Assembly: GCA_029218445.1 (NCBI GenBank)
Contig: JAQXRI010000019.1
Location: 1-46,601 of the forward strand
Reading direction: 5' to 3'
DNA length: 46,601 bases
Source of the DNA: Prevotellaceae bacterium
GTDB taxonomy: Bacteria > Bacteroidota > Bacteroidia > Bacteroidales > Bacteroidaceae
In this document: positions 26,267 to 35,999 of the stretch, one piece after another
Numbering within the stretch: the first letter of the stretch is position 1
Layout: the number at the start of each line of letters is the position of its first letter
Translations under genes and position numbers: made by a program
Notes under the pieces: model-generated
What the model was told of the DNA's origin: nothing
Databases searched by the model: none
The model's input: only the letters and a program-made list of their open reading frames with translations

Positions 26267-27898
26267 TTAGAAGCTCACGCAGAATGCACCTCCGAGTACG
26301 AAGTTGTTCAAGTTCTTCTTTATCTCGCTGCGCGACGGCTGGCTTATGTCGAGATTTAAGTCGGCCTGCAGGGTTGGCCATGCGCTGCGCAGGAATCCGG
26401 CGTAGTCATATTCCATTGTATAGTGCTTGCGCGTGAAGTCGTAGTCGAAGAACAGTTTCCATGAGAAGTTTGACTTGTAGGCGTAGGTCAGCGACAGGCC
26501 TGTGCCATATTTCATCGTGTTGTCGCCGCTTACGGTGAGATAGTCATACACTCCCGTGTCGTAGGGCTTGTTCTTGTTTACGTCGAAGTCGTCGCCTTTC
26601 TTCTCTATTTGGTAACCTTCAAAACGGGCGTTTATGTCAAGATCCTGTATTATGCTTCGGCCAATGAGAGCCTTGGTGCCAATGGCAAAACGGTCGCCAA
26701 TGGGCATACTGAAATACAGTCCGAGGTCGGCTGAAAACTCCGTAATGTGGCTGCTCTCCACGTTGAACTCAAAGTTGGTCACGATATCTGGATCTTCTTC
26801 AATTATTTCCTTGAAGTATTTAGCTTCTTCGTTCTGAAGTCCTTCCCAGCCGCTTATTGGTGTGCTGCGCACCCTCAGGCGACCACCTACACCAACGTAT
26901 GGATTGAAGAAATAAGCTCCCTCGGCACCTACCACGGTTGATGTGCGGAACTTCAGGTTCACGTCGCTGTTATCTGTGTAGATTGGAATGTCGGTGCCGC
27001 TGAACGACAACGTCTTGCTGCCAAACCCCATACCCATTGAGATGCTGAAGAACGATGGATTGTCAATAAGACTGGCATCGGTTGTCAAGTCGTTGCGCTT
27101 CAGACCTTTACCCTTGAATATCAAGTCGCTAAGGCCGTAAGCCACCTCGGTGGCGAAGATGCCGATGCCGGCTCCTGCAAGAACGTCGCTCACCCAGTGG
27201 CGGTTGTTTAAAACTCGCATTACGCCCGTTGCCGTTGCAACGCCATAGCCTGCCACTGAGTACCATGGACTGACGGTCAAACCATATTCCTTGTGCAGAA
27301 TAGTGGCGCTGACGAAGGCCGTTGCAGTGTGTCCTGAAGGAAAAGAGTTTGCAGTGCTTCCGTCGGGACGCATCTCCTTGGCACCATATTTTATTGGATT
27401 GACAATGGCAGCCATCAAAGCATACGACATGGCCGAGCTTGCTGCAAAGCGTCCGAAATTGCTGCGTCCTTCTACACCCGCCAAGTTGAGGCCCATGGCC
27501 AAAACAGCCGGTGCAAACTGAGTGTAGTTGTCAAGTTCGTTGTGGAACGTGTTTTTTATAAGTCTCGAACGTTTGGTGGTGTTGTTGTAGTCTTGTCGGA
27601 AACTGTGCTTTTCCTGCTTCGCAATCACTCCGGCAAGGAATAGTGGAATGCCAACGTAGGTCTGGTCTTCAAAAAAAGTGTATGGCCTAATTTCTTTGTC
27701 CATTTTCACAGTCTCTGCCATGTTCATGCTTTTGTCGGATAAACAGAGTGAGAGGTTAAGGTCATTCTGTCGCTGTGCCATTGTAAGTGTTGCCGGCATG
27801 CTGTCTATTTGCATCGACAATTTCTCGTTGCAGATGTAGTCGTTTGCTGCGGCAGTAATGGCTGCCATCATCAATAGTACTGAAATTATTTTTTTCAT
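26267..27898 (-). CDS. PAP2-type phosphatase with outer-membrane barrel-like tail
   Basis: The ATG at 27898 gives MKKIISVLLMMAAITAAAND, a signal peptide; the upstream frame to 27940 has none and would include the promoter. The protein is then 543 residues. The PAP2 motifs are at about 175-260: KEMRPDG, SFPSGHTATAF and NNRHWVSDVLAGAG, which give the catalytic His residues. The last 260 residues have Gly/aromatic alternating strands and end VLGGAFCVSF, typical of an outer-membrane barrel. It could dephosphorylate lipids such as undecaprenyl or lipid A phosphates in the periplasm. Confidence 0.9.
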   Translation of the reverse strand: MKKIISVLLMMAAITAAANDYICNEKLSMQIDSMPATLTMAQRQNDLNLSLCLSDKSMNMAETVKMDKEIRPYTFFEDQTYVGIPLFLAGVIAKQEKHSFRQDYNNTTKRSRLIKNTFHNELDNYTQFAPAVLAMGLNLAGVEGRSNFGRFAASSAMSYALMAAIVNPIKYGAKEMRPDGSTANSFPSGHTATAFVSATILHKEYGLTVSPWYSVAGYGVATATGVMRVLNNRHWVSDVLAGAGIGIFATEVAYGLSDLIFKGKGLKRNDLTTDASLIDNPSFFSISMGMGFGSKTLSFSGTDIPIYTDNSDVNLKFRTSTVVGAEGAYFFNPYVGVGGRLRVRSTPISGWEGLQNEEAKYFKEIIEEDPDIVTNFEFNVESSHITEFSADLGLYFSMPIGDRFAIGTKALIGRSIIQDLDINARFEGYQIEKKGDDFDVNKNKPYDTGVYDYLTVSGDNTMKYGTGLSLTYAYKSNFSWKLFFDYDFTRKHYTMEYDYAGFLRSAWPTLQADLNLDISQPSRSEIKKNLNNFVLGGAFCVSF

Positions 27899-27937
27899 TC
27901 TTAATAAATATGTGTAACTCGTAATGGAATTATGATG

Positions 27938-27945
27938 CAAAATTA
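27938..27945 (-). promoter_or_regulatory. -7 element for the PAP2 gene
   Basis: TAATTTTG on the minus strand, 40 nt before the PAP2 ATG. No good -33 TTTG is seen at the expected distance, so this is only a partial promoter match. Confidence 0.45.
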
Positions 27946-28020
27946 CTTAAAATAATCCGTTTTTAATATTCTTTCATTGTTGTTTTAAGAAGAATTAACG
28001 ATAATGTTTCCCCTCTATCC

Positions 28021-28051
28021 TTTGCCATGTTCACCTTTTTCTGTAATTTTG
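28021..28051 (+). promoter_or_regulatory. Bacteroidetes-type promoter for the CCA-adding enzyme
   Basis: TTTG (28021-28024), 19 nt, then TAATTTTG (28044-28051). Transcription should start near 28058, which supports the ATG at 28072 over the in-frame ATG at 28027. Confidence 0.75.
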
Positions 28052-28071
28052 CACCTCAAACAGCGAAAGAA

Positions 28072-29502
28072 ATGAAAATATATACTGATGAAGAGCTTGC
28101 ACAGCTGCTCGATAAAGAGATTTTTCACATTATTTCTGAAGTAGCCGACGAGATTGGCGTAGAGTGTTATGTCGTAGGTGGATATGTTCGTGACATTTTT
28201 TTGGAGCGTCCATCAAACGACATTGATGTGGTCGTTGTGGGAAGTGGCATTCAGGTGGCTTCGGCCCTGAAGCAGCGTCTTGGCAAGAAGGCACATCTTT
28301 CAGTGTTCCGCAATTTTGGCACTGCACAAGTGAAATTTCGTGACACGGAAGTCGAGTTTGTCGGTGCGCGTAAGGAAAGCTATAGCCATGACTCACGAAA
28401 GCCTGTAGTTGAAGACGGCACTCTTGAAGACGACCAAAACCGCCGCGACTTCACCATCAACGCAATGGCCATTTGTCTTAATGCCGACCGTTTTGGTGAG
28501 CTTGTTGACCCTTTCTATGGCATTGAAGACCTTGAGGACGGCATTATACGTACTCCCCTCGACCCTGATATTACTTTCTCTGACGACCCTTTGCGAATGA
28601 TGCGTTGCATACGATTTGCAACTCAACTTCGCTTCATGATTGACGAGGAAACTTTCGATGCCCTTCAGCGCAACGCTGAGCGTATAAAGATAGTGAGCGG
28701 TGAGCGCATAAAGGACGAACTGAACAAAATAATGATGACCCCTACGCCCAGCCGTGGATTTGTCGATTTGTACAGATGTGGCCTTCTTCAGCTTATATTG
28801 CCTGAAATTGTGGCTTTGGATGTAGTGGAAACAAAAGATGGACGTGCCCATAAAAACAATTTCTACCATACACTGGAAGTGCTTGATAATGTGTGTAAAA
28901 AAACAGACAATATTTGGCTTCGCTGGGCAGCTCTGATGCACGACATAGGCAAACCGCGAAGCAAGCGTTGGGAGCCTGTCGCAGGTTGGACTTTCTACAA
29001 CCACAACCTCATTGGCGCAAAGATGGTGCCTCAGATATTCCGTCGTCTCGCCCTGCCTCTGGACATGAAGATGAAATACGTACAGAAATTGGTGGAACTC
29101 CACATGCGCCCCATAGCAATAGCCGACGACGAAGTGACAGACAGTGCCGTTCGCCGTCTAATGAATGATGCCGGCGACGACATTGACGACCTTATCTGCC
29201 TGTGTGAGGCCGACATTACGAGCAAGAACGAGGCACGCAAGAAGATGTTTCTCGAAAATTTCCGCATGGTGCGCGAAAAGCTTGCCGATTTGAAGGAAAA
29301 AGACTACAAGCGACTGCTGCAACCCGTCATCGACGGCAATGAGATAATGGAAATGTTTAACCTCAAGCCCAGTCGTGAAGTGGGTGCCCTGAAGAGTTGC
29401 CTGAAGGACGCTGTGCTCGACAACAAGGTGGCAAACGAGCGCGAACCGCTCATGCAATTGCTTATGGAGAAGGCAAAACAAATGGGATTGTTGAGTAAAT
29501 AA
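28072..29502 (+). CDS. cca: CCA tRNA nucleotidyltransferase with HD domain
   Basis: This 476-residue enzyme adds or repairs the CCA end of tRNAs. The nucleotidyltransferase part has the VVGGYVRDIFL loop at about 28-38 and the metal-binding NDIDVVV at about 44-50. RRDFTINAMA and a flexible-loop region follow. The HD domain, with LMHDIGKPRSK at about 291-301, gives a phosphohydrolase-like metal site. The combination is typical of bacterial CCA enzymes and related poly(A) polymerases, so a poly(A) polymerase is the main alternative. I chose 28072 because the promoter at 28021-28051 would begin transcription after the upstream ATG. Confidence 0.9.
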   Translation: MKIYTDEELAQLLDKEIFHIISEVADEIGVECYVVGGYVRDIFLERPSNDIDVVVVGSGIQVASALKQRLGKKAHLSVFRNFGTAQVKFRDTEVEFVGARKESYSHDSRKPVVEDGTLEDDQNRRDFTINAMAICLNADRFGELVDPFYGIEDLEDGIIRTPLDPDITFSDDPLRMMRCIRFATQLRFMIDEETFDALQRNAERIKIVSGERIKDELNKIMMTPTPSRGFVDLYRCGLLQLILPEIVALDVVETKDGRAHKNNFYHTLEVLDNVCKKTDNIWLRWAALMHDIGKPRSKRWEPVAGWTFYNHNLIGAKMVPQIFRRLALPLDMKMKYVQKLVELHMRPIAIADDEVTDSAVRRLMNDAGDDIDDLICLCEADITSKNEARKKMFLENFRMVREKLADLKEKDYKRLLQPVIDGNEIMEMFNLKPSREVGALKSCLKDAVLDNKVANEREPLMQLLMEKAKQMGLLSK

Positions 29503-29823
29503 AGTTTTTTTCACTGATATTGTTTTGAAGGCTCTTGGAGGTATATAGAAAGCATCTCGAAGGAATGACGATAGTGACAACATGACGAATTGTATATATT
29601 TGTGGATAATGTTGAGTGACGAATAGACTAAATGTGCCAAAGCCATAATTGTCCTACAATATTCCTATAAAATGAAAATTTGGAAGAAAAGATGTTAAAT
29701 GTATAAGCTGTTTTGTTGTTATTAATATAATAATGTGTACCTTTGCAGTCCGAAAACTAAATAAGGTTAGTTGGTTTTCCAATAGAGGAATATAGTAACA
29801 TTTAAATAGTTTAAGTAATAGGT
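29503..29823. other. Intergenic region before the efflux operon
   Basis: This 321-nt stretch holds no ORF I would call. It is AT-rich. TGACGA occurs three times within about 65 nt (around 29564-29625), possibly as a binding site. A promoter candidate for the efflux operon lies at 29712-29745. Confidence 0.6.
29712..29745 (+). promoter_or_regulatory. Candidate promoter of the RND efflux operon
   Basis: TTTG (29712-29715) and TACCTTTG (29738-29745) match both consensus elements. The 22-nt spacing is slightly longer than usual. The adaptor start codon is 79 nt further on, leaving a long leader that could hold regulation. Confidence 0.55.
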
Positions 29824-31029
29824 ATGAAAACAAGTAAGATGTTTATGTTGGCGGCTTTCGGCGCTGTGCTTGCTTCTTGTGGTGGCAAGTCGGGAGGAAA
29901 GCCAAATTTTGCCGACAACGAGTATGCAGTGAGAACCGTAACGACAGAAGGTACGGAGTTGCAGACCACTTATCCTGCAACAATAAAGGGTATTCAGGAT
30001 GTTCAGATCCGTCCAAAGGTTTCTGGTTTCATCACAAAGATTTGCGTTCATGAAGGTCAGAGCGTCAGTGCCGGTCAGTTGCTGTTTGTGATTGACAACG
30101 AGACTTATCAGGCTCAGGTTCGTCAGGCAAAGGCTGCCGTAAACACTGCTAAGGCTCAGCTCGCTACCTCGAAGTTGACTTACGAGAACTCAAAGCAGCT
30201 TTATGCCAATAAGGTTATCGGCGACTTTGAGCTCCAGACCTCAGAGAACAATTACTCTACGGCCCAGGCCTCGCTGGCTCAGGCACAGGCAAACCTTGCC
30301 GCTGCCGAGGAGACACTGAGCTTCTGCTATGTCAAGAGTCCTGCCGCTGGTGTGGTTGGCTCGCTGCCTTATAAGGTGGGCGCATTGGTGAGCGCATCGA
30401 GTGCCGAGCCTCTGACCACAGTGTCTGACATCAACACCATGGAGGTATATTTCTCTGTCACCGAGAAGGACATGCTGACAATGACCAAGGGTGCCGACGG
30501 TCTCTCAGGAGCCATTGCCGCCTATCCCGCAGTGAAGCTGCAACTGGCTGACGGAACCATCTACGACCAGCCTGGTAAGGTGGTGAAGGCAAGTGGTGTG
30601 ATTGACGCCGCCACAGGTTCGGTGTCGCTCATCGCCCAGTTTGCCAACCCCAAGCATGAGTTGCGCTCTGGTGGCGCAGGTCAGATTGTGGTTCCAGTTA
30701 CTGCAAGCAACGTCGTGATTATTCCACAGGAAGCCACCTCTGAGGTGCAGAACAAGAAGTTTGTCTATATCGTAGGCAAGGACAACAAGGTGAAATACAG
30801 TGAGATAAAGGTAAATCCACAGGACAACGGCAAGACTTATATCGTGACCGATGGCTTGAAGTCAGGCGATCGTTACGTGTCGAAGGGCATCACCTCTTTG
30901 AGCGATGGCATGGAGATAAAGCCAATTACCGAGGAGCAGTATAACAAGAAGATTGACGATGCTGCCAAACTTGGTGAGAAGCAGAGCTCAGCCTCTGGCT
31001 TTGCTGATGTAATGAGTGGGAAAAAGTAG
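29824..31029 (+). CDS. RND efflux periplasmic adaptor (AcrA/MexA type)
   Basis: This 401-residue lipoprotein (lipobox LASC, Cys at about 20) is the membrane-fusion part of a tripartite pump. The first biotinyl-lipoyl half lies at about 50-90 with VRPKVSGFI-like residues (QIRPKVSGFITKI), then a helical hairpin rich in Ala and Gln (about 95-150), then the second lipoyl half with VKSPAAGVVG. The beta-barrel and membrane-proximal domains follow, with SGGAGQIVVPV near the end. It should link the inner-membrane pump with the outer-membrane channel encoded next. Length and order are normal. Confidence 0.95.
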   Translation: MKTSKMFMLAAFGAVLASCGGKSGGKPNFADNEYAVRTVTTEGTELQTTYPATIKGIQDVQIRPKVSGFITKICVHEGQSVSAGQLLFVIDNETYQAQVRQAKAAVNTAKAQLATSKLTYENSKQLYANKVIGDFELQTSENNYSTAQASLAQAQANLAAAEETLSFCYVKSPAAGVVGSLPYKVGALVSASSAEPLTTVSDINTMEVYFSVTEKDMLTMTKGADGLSGAIAAYPAVKLQLADGTIYDQPGKVVKASGVIDAATGSVSLIAQFANPKHELRSGGAGQIVVPVTASNVVIIPQEATSEVQNKKFVYIVGKDNKVKYSEIKVNPQDNGKTYIVTDGLKSGDRYVSKGITSLSDGMEIKPITEEQYNKKIDDAAKLGEKQSSASGFADVMSGKK

Positions 31030-31035
31030 TAATTC

Positions 31036-31100
31036 GGAAGTTAAGGAGTTAAAGGAGTTAAAATAAGGAGTAAGAGAGGAGTTAAAATAAGGAGTTAAAA
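31036..31100. repeat. GGAGTTAA repeat array (copy 3)
   Basis: Six or so imperfect copies of GGAGTTAAA, some joined by ATAAGGAGTAAGAGA, begin 7 nt after the adaptor stop. The same unit occurs at 22917 and 26085. It lies inside the efflux operon, on the same strand as the genes here, while the other copies lie between minus-strand genes. Confidence 0.85.
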
Positions 31101-31144
31101 GGCCAAATGCTCGAGCCGAAAAAACACTGCGCAACAACTATTGG

Positions 31145-31198
31145 CCCCTCATAACTCCCCTTCATAACTTCCCCTCATAATACCCCCTCATAACTCCC
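31145..31198. repeat. CCCTCATAACT repeat array
   Basis: Four imperfect units of about 13 nt (CCCCTCATAACT and variants) lie just before the pump gene. TAACTCC in these units is the exact complement of GGAGTTA in the array 50-100 nt upstream, so the two arrays could fold together in the mRNA. Confidence 0.8.
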
Positions 31199-31219
31199 TA
31201 AACATGAAAAAATAAAAAC

Positions 31220-34200
31220 ATGACATTTACAAACTTCATAAAGCGCCCAGTGCTCTCGACGGTGGTTTCCATCTTCTTCGTGCTGCTGGGTATCATCGGA
31301 ATCATTTCGCTGCCTATAGAGCAGTATCCCGATGTTGCGCCGCCTACAATCTCGGTCGAGACCACATATACTGGTGCCGATGCGCAGACGGTGCTGAACT
31401 CCGTTGTCACCCCTCTTGAGGAGAGCATCAACGGTGTTGAGAACATGATTTACATGACCTCTCAGGCAACAAACGACGGACGTTGCGCCATCACGGTATA
31501 TTTCAAGCAAGGCTCTGACCCTGACATGGCTGCCGTGAACGTGCAGAACCGCGTGAGCCAGGCACAGGCTTTGCTCCCTGCCGAGGTTACGAAGGTGGGT
31601 GTGACGGTTGAGAAGCGTCAGACATCCAACGTCATAATGTTCACACTCACTTCTGAGGACGGACGCTACGACGACGAGTTCCTGACAAACTACAACGACA
31701 TCAACGTCGTTCCAGCCTTGAAGCGTATCTCAGGTGTGGGTGGCGTTATGTCGCCTGGTATGAAAACCTACTCGATGCGTATATGGCTTGAGCCGGAGAA
31801 GATGAAGCAGCACGGACTGATTCCGAGCGACATCACAGCCGCACTTGCCGAGCAGAACATCGAGGCTGCGCCTGGTAAGTTCGGCGAGCAGAGCGACATG
31901 GCATACGAATACACCATGCGCTACAAAGGCCGTCTGAAGACTGCCGAGGAGTATGGCGACATCATCATATCAAGCGACCACAACGGACAGACACTCCGCC
32001 TGAAGGACGTTGCAAGAGTGGAGCTTGGAGGATTGATGTACAACGTGTCGATGAAGAACAACGGACAGCCTTCGGTGATGGGTATGGTGCAGCAGATTGC
32101 AGGCTCTAACGCCACAAAAATTGCCGAGGACGTGAAGGCAGAGCTTGAGAACCAGGCAAAGGCATTCCCTCCGGGCATGGTGTATAAGATTAACTACGAC
32201 GTTACGGAGTTCCTCTTCGCATCCATCGAGGAGGTTATCTTCACCTTGGTAATCACGCTATTGCTCGTGTTCGTGGTGGTTTATGTGTTCCTTCAGGACT
32301 TCCGCTCTACGCTGATTCCTATGATTGCCGTTCCAGTGGCACTTGTGGGTACGTTCCTCTTCCTTTGGATATTCGGATTCTCAATAAACCTACTCGTGCT
32401 CTCCGCCATGCTCTTGGCCATCGCCATTGTGGTCGATGATGCCATCGTGGTCGTGGAGGCCGTGCACGCCAAGCTCGACCAAGGCTACAAGAGTGCGCTG
32501 ACAGCATCAATCGACGCAATGAACGAGATTTCGGGTGCCATCATCTCCATCACTCTCGTTATGTCGGCCGTATTCGTGCCTGTGTCGTTCCTTGGCGGTA
32601 CGAGCGGTACGTTCTACCGTGAGTTCGGTGTTACTATGGCTGTGTCTATTCTTATCTCTGCTGTCAACGCCTTGACCCTCTCGCCTGCCCTTTGTGCCAT
32701 CTTGCTGAAGCCGCACGACGAGAACGCCGAGCACGGAAAGATGTCGCTCGTTGACCGTTTCCACACTGCGTTCAACTACCAGTATGAGAAGATTCTCGCT
32801 AAATATAAAAATGGTGTAGCCAGCGTCATAAAGCACCGCATACTGGCTGCAGGAGCCGTGGTTGCTGGAATATTGGCAATGGTAATCACCATGGCAACAA
32901 CGAAGACGGGTCTTGTGCCTGACGAGGACACGGGAGTTATCTTCTGTACGGTGTCGATGGCACCAGGTACGAGCCAGAACCGCACGAAGGTTGTTATCGA
33001 CCAGATTGACAAGATGCTTGCCAGCAACCCTGCGGTGATGAACCGTGAGCAGCTGCTTGGCTACAACTTCATTGCAGGTCAGGGTTCCGACCAGGCAACG
33101 TTCATCATCAAGCTGAAGCCTTTTGAGGAGCGTCCCGCTGGATTCTTCTACAATCTCTCCGGTCTGTGGCAGGGCGACGGAATCACGCGCTTCTTCGTCA
33201 ACCCAATGGCTTCTACATCAGTGCTTGGCATGATCTACAAGCAGACGGCTGAAATCAAGGACGCACAGATTCTTGCCTTCGCACCACCTATGGTGAACGG
33301 TTTCGGTGCTACCAATGGTGTTACATTCTCAATGCAGGACAAGACCGGTGGCGACCTCGGCAAGTTCTTCGAGATAACGAAGATGTATTTGGCAGAGCTG
33401 AACAAGCGTCCGGAGATTTCCAACGCCATGACCTCATACAACCCTAACTATCCACAGTATATGGTGGACGTTGACGTTGCGAAGTGCAAGCAGTCAGGCA
33501 TCACGCCGCAGACAGTACTCTCTACTCTCCAGGGTTATTATGGTGGTCTCTACGCATCTAACTTCAACGCTTATGGTAAGCTCTACCGCGTTATGATTCA
33601 GGGAACTGTTGACAGCCGTAAGAACACTGCCACGCTGACCAACATCTACGTGCGCACTCCGAACGGAATGTCGCCAGTGAGTGAGTTCTGCTCGCTGCGC
33701 CGTGTCTATGGTCCTTCCAACGTAAACCGCTTCAACCTCTTCACCAGCATCAACGTCAATGCGTCGGCTGCCACAGGTTATTCTTCCGGTGACGCCATCC
33801 GCGCCATCGAGGAAGTTGCAGCACAGGTGCTGCCGGCAGGTTACGGTCTTGACTATTCGGGTATGACGCGTTCAGAGCGTGAGTCGAGCGACTCTACGGC
33901 CATCATCTTCGCCCTCTGTATCGTGTTCGTATATCTGATTCTGTCGGCACAGTATGAGAGCTACATCCTGCCTTTGGCCGTAATCCTCTCAATACCGTTC
34001 GGTCTTGCCGGAGCGTTCATCTTCACGCAGATATTTGGTCACTCCAACGACATCTACGCACAGATTGCGCTCATCATGCTTATCGGACTCTTGGCAAAGA
34101 ACGCCATCCTTATCGTGCAGTTTGCCCTTGAGCGCCGTATGACAGGTATGGCTATCCGTTATTCGGCAATCCTTGGTGCAGGTGCCCGTCTGCGTCCTAT

Positions 34201-34498
34201 CCTTATGACCTCATTGGCGATGATTATTGGTCTGTTGCCTCTGATGTTCGCCTCGGGTGTGGGTCGCAATGGTAACCAGACTCTTGGTGCTGCGGCAGTA
34301 GGCGGTATGCTTATCGGTACCGTCTGCCAGTTGTTCATCGTTCCGGCTCTGTTTGCCGTGTTCCAGTGGCTGCAGGAGAAGCTGCGTCCAATCGACTTCA
34401 ACGACAGCAACAACAACGCCGGTTCTGAGATTTCACAATACACCAATCCTTACGCCGCCGCCGAGTTGAAGAAGATAATTGATGCAAGAGGAAAGTAG
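31220..34498 (+). CDS. RND efflux pump permease (AcrB/MexB family)
   Basis: This 1092-residue protein is the inner-membrane proton-driven pump of a drug-efflux system. The proton-relay pair D406-D407 lies in helix 4 (IVVDDAIVVVEA). Twelve helices are expected, with two large periplasmic loops; the repeat of the GL.LL.AILIV type is seen in GLLAKNAILIVQFALE in the second half. The C-terminus is slightly longer than in E. coli AcrB. The start ATG is 31220. A tiny ATG-AAA-AAA-TAA frame at 31204 precedes it. It lies between the adaptor and channel genes. The 190-nt gap before it is filled with repeats. Confidence 0.97.
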   Translation: MTFTNFIKRPVLSTVVSIFFVLLGIIGIISLPIEQYPDVAPPTISVETTYTGADAQTVLNSVVTPLEESINGVENMIYMTSQATNDGRCAITVYFKQGSDPDMAAVNVQNRVSQAQALLPAEVTKVGVTVEKRQTSNVIMFTLTSEDGRYDDEFLTNYNDINVVPALKRISGVGGVMSPGMKTYSMRIWLEPEKMKQHGLIPSDITAALAEQNIEAAPGKFGEQSDMAYEYTMRYKGRLKTAEEYGDIIISSDHNGQTLRLKDVARVELGGLMYNVSMKNNGQPSVMGMVQQIAGSNATKIAEDVKAELENQAKAFPPGMVYKINYDVTEFLFASIEEVIFTLVITLLLVFVVVYVFLQDFRSTLIPMIAVPVALVGTFLFLWIFGFSINLLVLSAMLLAIAIVVDDAIVVVEAVHAKLDQGYKSALTASIDAMNEISGAIISITLVMSAVFVPVSFLGGTSGTFYREFGVTMAVSILISAVNALTLSPALCAILLKPHDENAEHGKMSLVDRFHTAFNYQYEKILAKYKNGVASVIKHRILAAGAVVAGILAMVITMATTKTGLVPDEDTGVIFCTVSMAPGTSQNRTKVVIDQIDKMLASNPAVMNREQLLGYNFIAGQGSDQATFIIKLKPFEERPAGFFYNLSGLWQGDGITRFFVNPMASTSVLGMIYKQTAEIKDAQILAFAPPMVNGFGATNGVTFSMQDKTGGDLGKFFEITKMYLAELNKRPEISNAMTSYNPNYPQYMVDVDVAKCKQSGITPQTVLSTLQGYYGGLYASNFNAYGKLYRVMIQGTVDSRKNTATLTNIYVRTPNGMSPVSEFCSLRRVYGPSNVNRFNLFTSINVNASAATGYSSGDAIRAIEEVAAQVLPAGYGLDYSGMTRSERESSDSTAIIFALCIVFVYLILSAQYESYILPLAVILSIPFGLAGAFIFTQIFGHSNDIYAQIALIMLIGLLAKNAILIVQFALERRMTGMAIRYSAILGAGARLRPILMTSLAMIIGLLPLMFASGVGRNGNQTLGAAAVGGMLIGTVCQLFIVPALFAVFQWLQEKLRPIDFNDSNNNAGSEISQYTNPYAAAELKKIIDARGK

Positions 34499-34515
34499 AA
34501 AAAATAGTTTACAAT

Positions 34516-35901
34516 ATGAAGATAAAGAGAATAATGATGTTCGCAGCTTCCGGTATGCTGCTTGCAAGCTGCGGACTATATAACAAATACGAGCGCCCTG
34601 AGGTGAATGCCCAGGGACTCGTACGCGACACGCAGTCGCTTACCGACACCCTTGCCGTTACTGATACGACGAGTTTCGGCAACCTGCCTTGGCGCAGCGT
34701 CTTCACCGACCCTCAGCTGCAGGCTCTCATCCAGCAGGGACTCGACAACAATGTCGATCTTCTCAATGCCGCACTCAGCGTAAAAATGATTGAGGCACAG
34801 CTGGCTTGCGCCAAGTTGGCATTCCTTCCTTCCATAGGACTCTCGCCGCAGGGAACTCTCGCTTCGTTCGACGGTTCCAAGACTTCCAAAACCTATCAGC
34901 TGCCCATTGCCGCAAGCTGGAATGTCGATCTCTTCGGCAACCTGCTCTCTGTTAAGCGCAATGCACAGATGCAGCTGCTGCAGGCCAAGGATTATCAGCT
35001 TGCCGTAAAGACAAACATCATTTCAGGCATAGCTAACATGTACTATACGCTCCTGATGCTCGACCGCCAGCTTGAGATTCTTACCGAGATGGAAGGCCTT
35101 ACAAAGGAAACATGGGACATGATGGCGCTTCAGATGAAGTTTGGCCGCGCACGCTCAACAAGCGTACAGAGTGCCGAGGCAAGCTACTATTCAGTGCAGT
35201 CGCAGATTACCGACATGAAGCGTCAGATTCGTGAGGTGGAGAACTCCCTCTCGCTGCTTCTCTGCCAGCCTGGCCAGGCCATCAGCCGCGGCAAGCTCTA
35301 CGAACAGTCGCTGCCAAGCGAGTTCAGCACAGGCATTGCCCTCCAGATGCTCAACAACCGTCCTGACGTTCATGCTGCCGAGATGAACCTCGCCTCTTGC
35401 TACCACAATGTGCAGACAGCGCGCAGCCGCTTCTATCCGAGCATCAACATAACAGGTTCTGGCACATTCACCAACAGCATGGGCAATAACATCATCAATC
35501 CGGGCAAGTGGTTGCTTTCAGCCGTTGGAAGCCTCACTCAGCCCATCTTTGCCAACGGTCAGCTCGTGGCAGGCCTGAAGGTGGCAAAGGCTCAACAGCA
35601 GCAGGCTCTGAACAACTGGCAGAACGCCATCTACAAGGCAGGCAACGAGGTGAGCAACGCCCTCGTGAGCTACAACTCGTACGACGAGCGCAGCCGCTTG
35701 GAGCAGAAGCAGACAGAGCTTTACCGCCAGAATGTTGAGGACACACGCCAGCTCTACAAGAGTAGCGGCTCGACTTACCTTGAGGTAATCAGTGCACAGG
35801 CCAACCTGCTCAATGCCGAGATAACAAAGGTGACCGACGACTTCTACAAGATGCAGGCAGTGGTCAGCCTCTACACTGCTCTTGGTGGAGGAAGAGAGTA
35901 G
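34516..35901 (+). CDS. Outer-membrane efflux channel lipoprotein (OprM/NodT type)
   Basis: This 461-residue lipoprotein (lipobox LLASCG, Cys at about 19) is the outer-membrane channel of the tripartite pump. The two repeated OEP halves are visible. Each has a long helix with many Ala, Gln and Leu, and strands such as PSIGLSPQGTLASFDG in the first and PSINITGSGTFTNSMG in the second. LPWRSVFTDPQLQALIQQGL at about 55-74 and NNRPDVHAAEMNLA at about 281-294 are typical. It works as a trimer. It starts 17 nt after the pump stop, so it is in the same operon. Confidence 0.95.
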   Translation: MKIKRIMMFAASGMLLASCGLYNKYERPEVNAQGLVRDTQSLTDTLAVTDTTSFGNLPWRSVFTDPQLQALIQQGLDNNVDLLNAALSVKMIEAQLACAKLAFLPSIGLSPQGTLASFDGSKTSKTYQLPIAASWNVDLFGNLLSVKRNAQMQLLQAKDYQLAVKTNIISGIANMYYTLLMLDRQLEILTEMEGLTKETWDMMALQMKFGRARSTSVQSAEASYYSVQSQITDMKRQIREVENSLSLLLCQPGQAISRGKLYEQSLPSEFSTGIALQMLNNRPDVHAAEMNLASCYHNVQTARSRFYPSINITGSGTFTNSMGNNIINPGKWLLSAVGSLTQPIFANGQLVAGLKVAKAQQQQALNNWQNAIYKAGNEVSNALVSYNSYDERSRLEQKQTELYRQNVEDTRQLYKSSGSTYLEVISAQANLLNAEITKVTDDFYKMQAVVSLYTALGGGRE

Positions 35902-35903
35902 GT

Positions 35904-35927
35904 CGTATCGCATCGTGATGCGATACG
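35904..35927 (+). other. Near-perfect hairpin after the channel gene
   Basis: CGTATCGCATC (35904-35914) and GATGCGATACG (35917-35927) are exact inverted repeats. No T-run follows, so it is not a classical terminator. GATGCG recurs twice within the next 40 nt. It may stabilise mRNA ends or bind a protein. Confidence 0.55.
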
Positions 35928-35999
35928 AGATTAAAGAATTTAAGTTCGATGCGGTCGCGATGCGAAATTAAAGAATTAAAGAATTAACAAATTAAAGTC

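Noticed and set aside
31204..31215. Leader peptide before the pump gene (ATG AAA AAA TAA)
   Set aside because: A three-residue frame is easily found by chance and nothing else supports translation.
35904..35927. Rho-independent terminator after the channel gene
   Set aside because: The stem is perfect, but no T-run follows on the plus strand.
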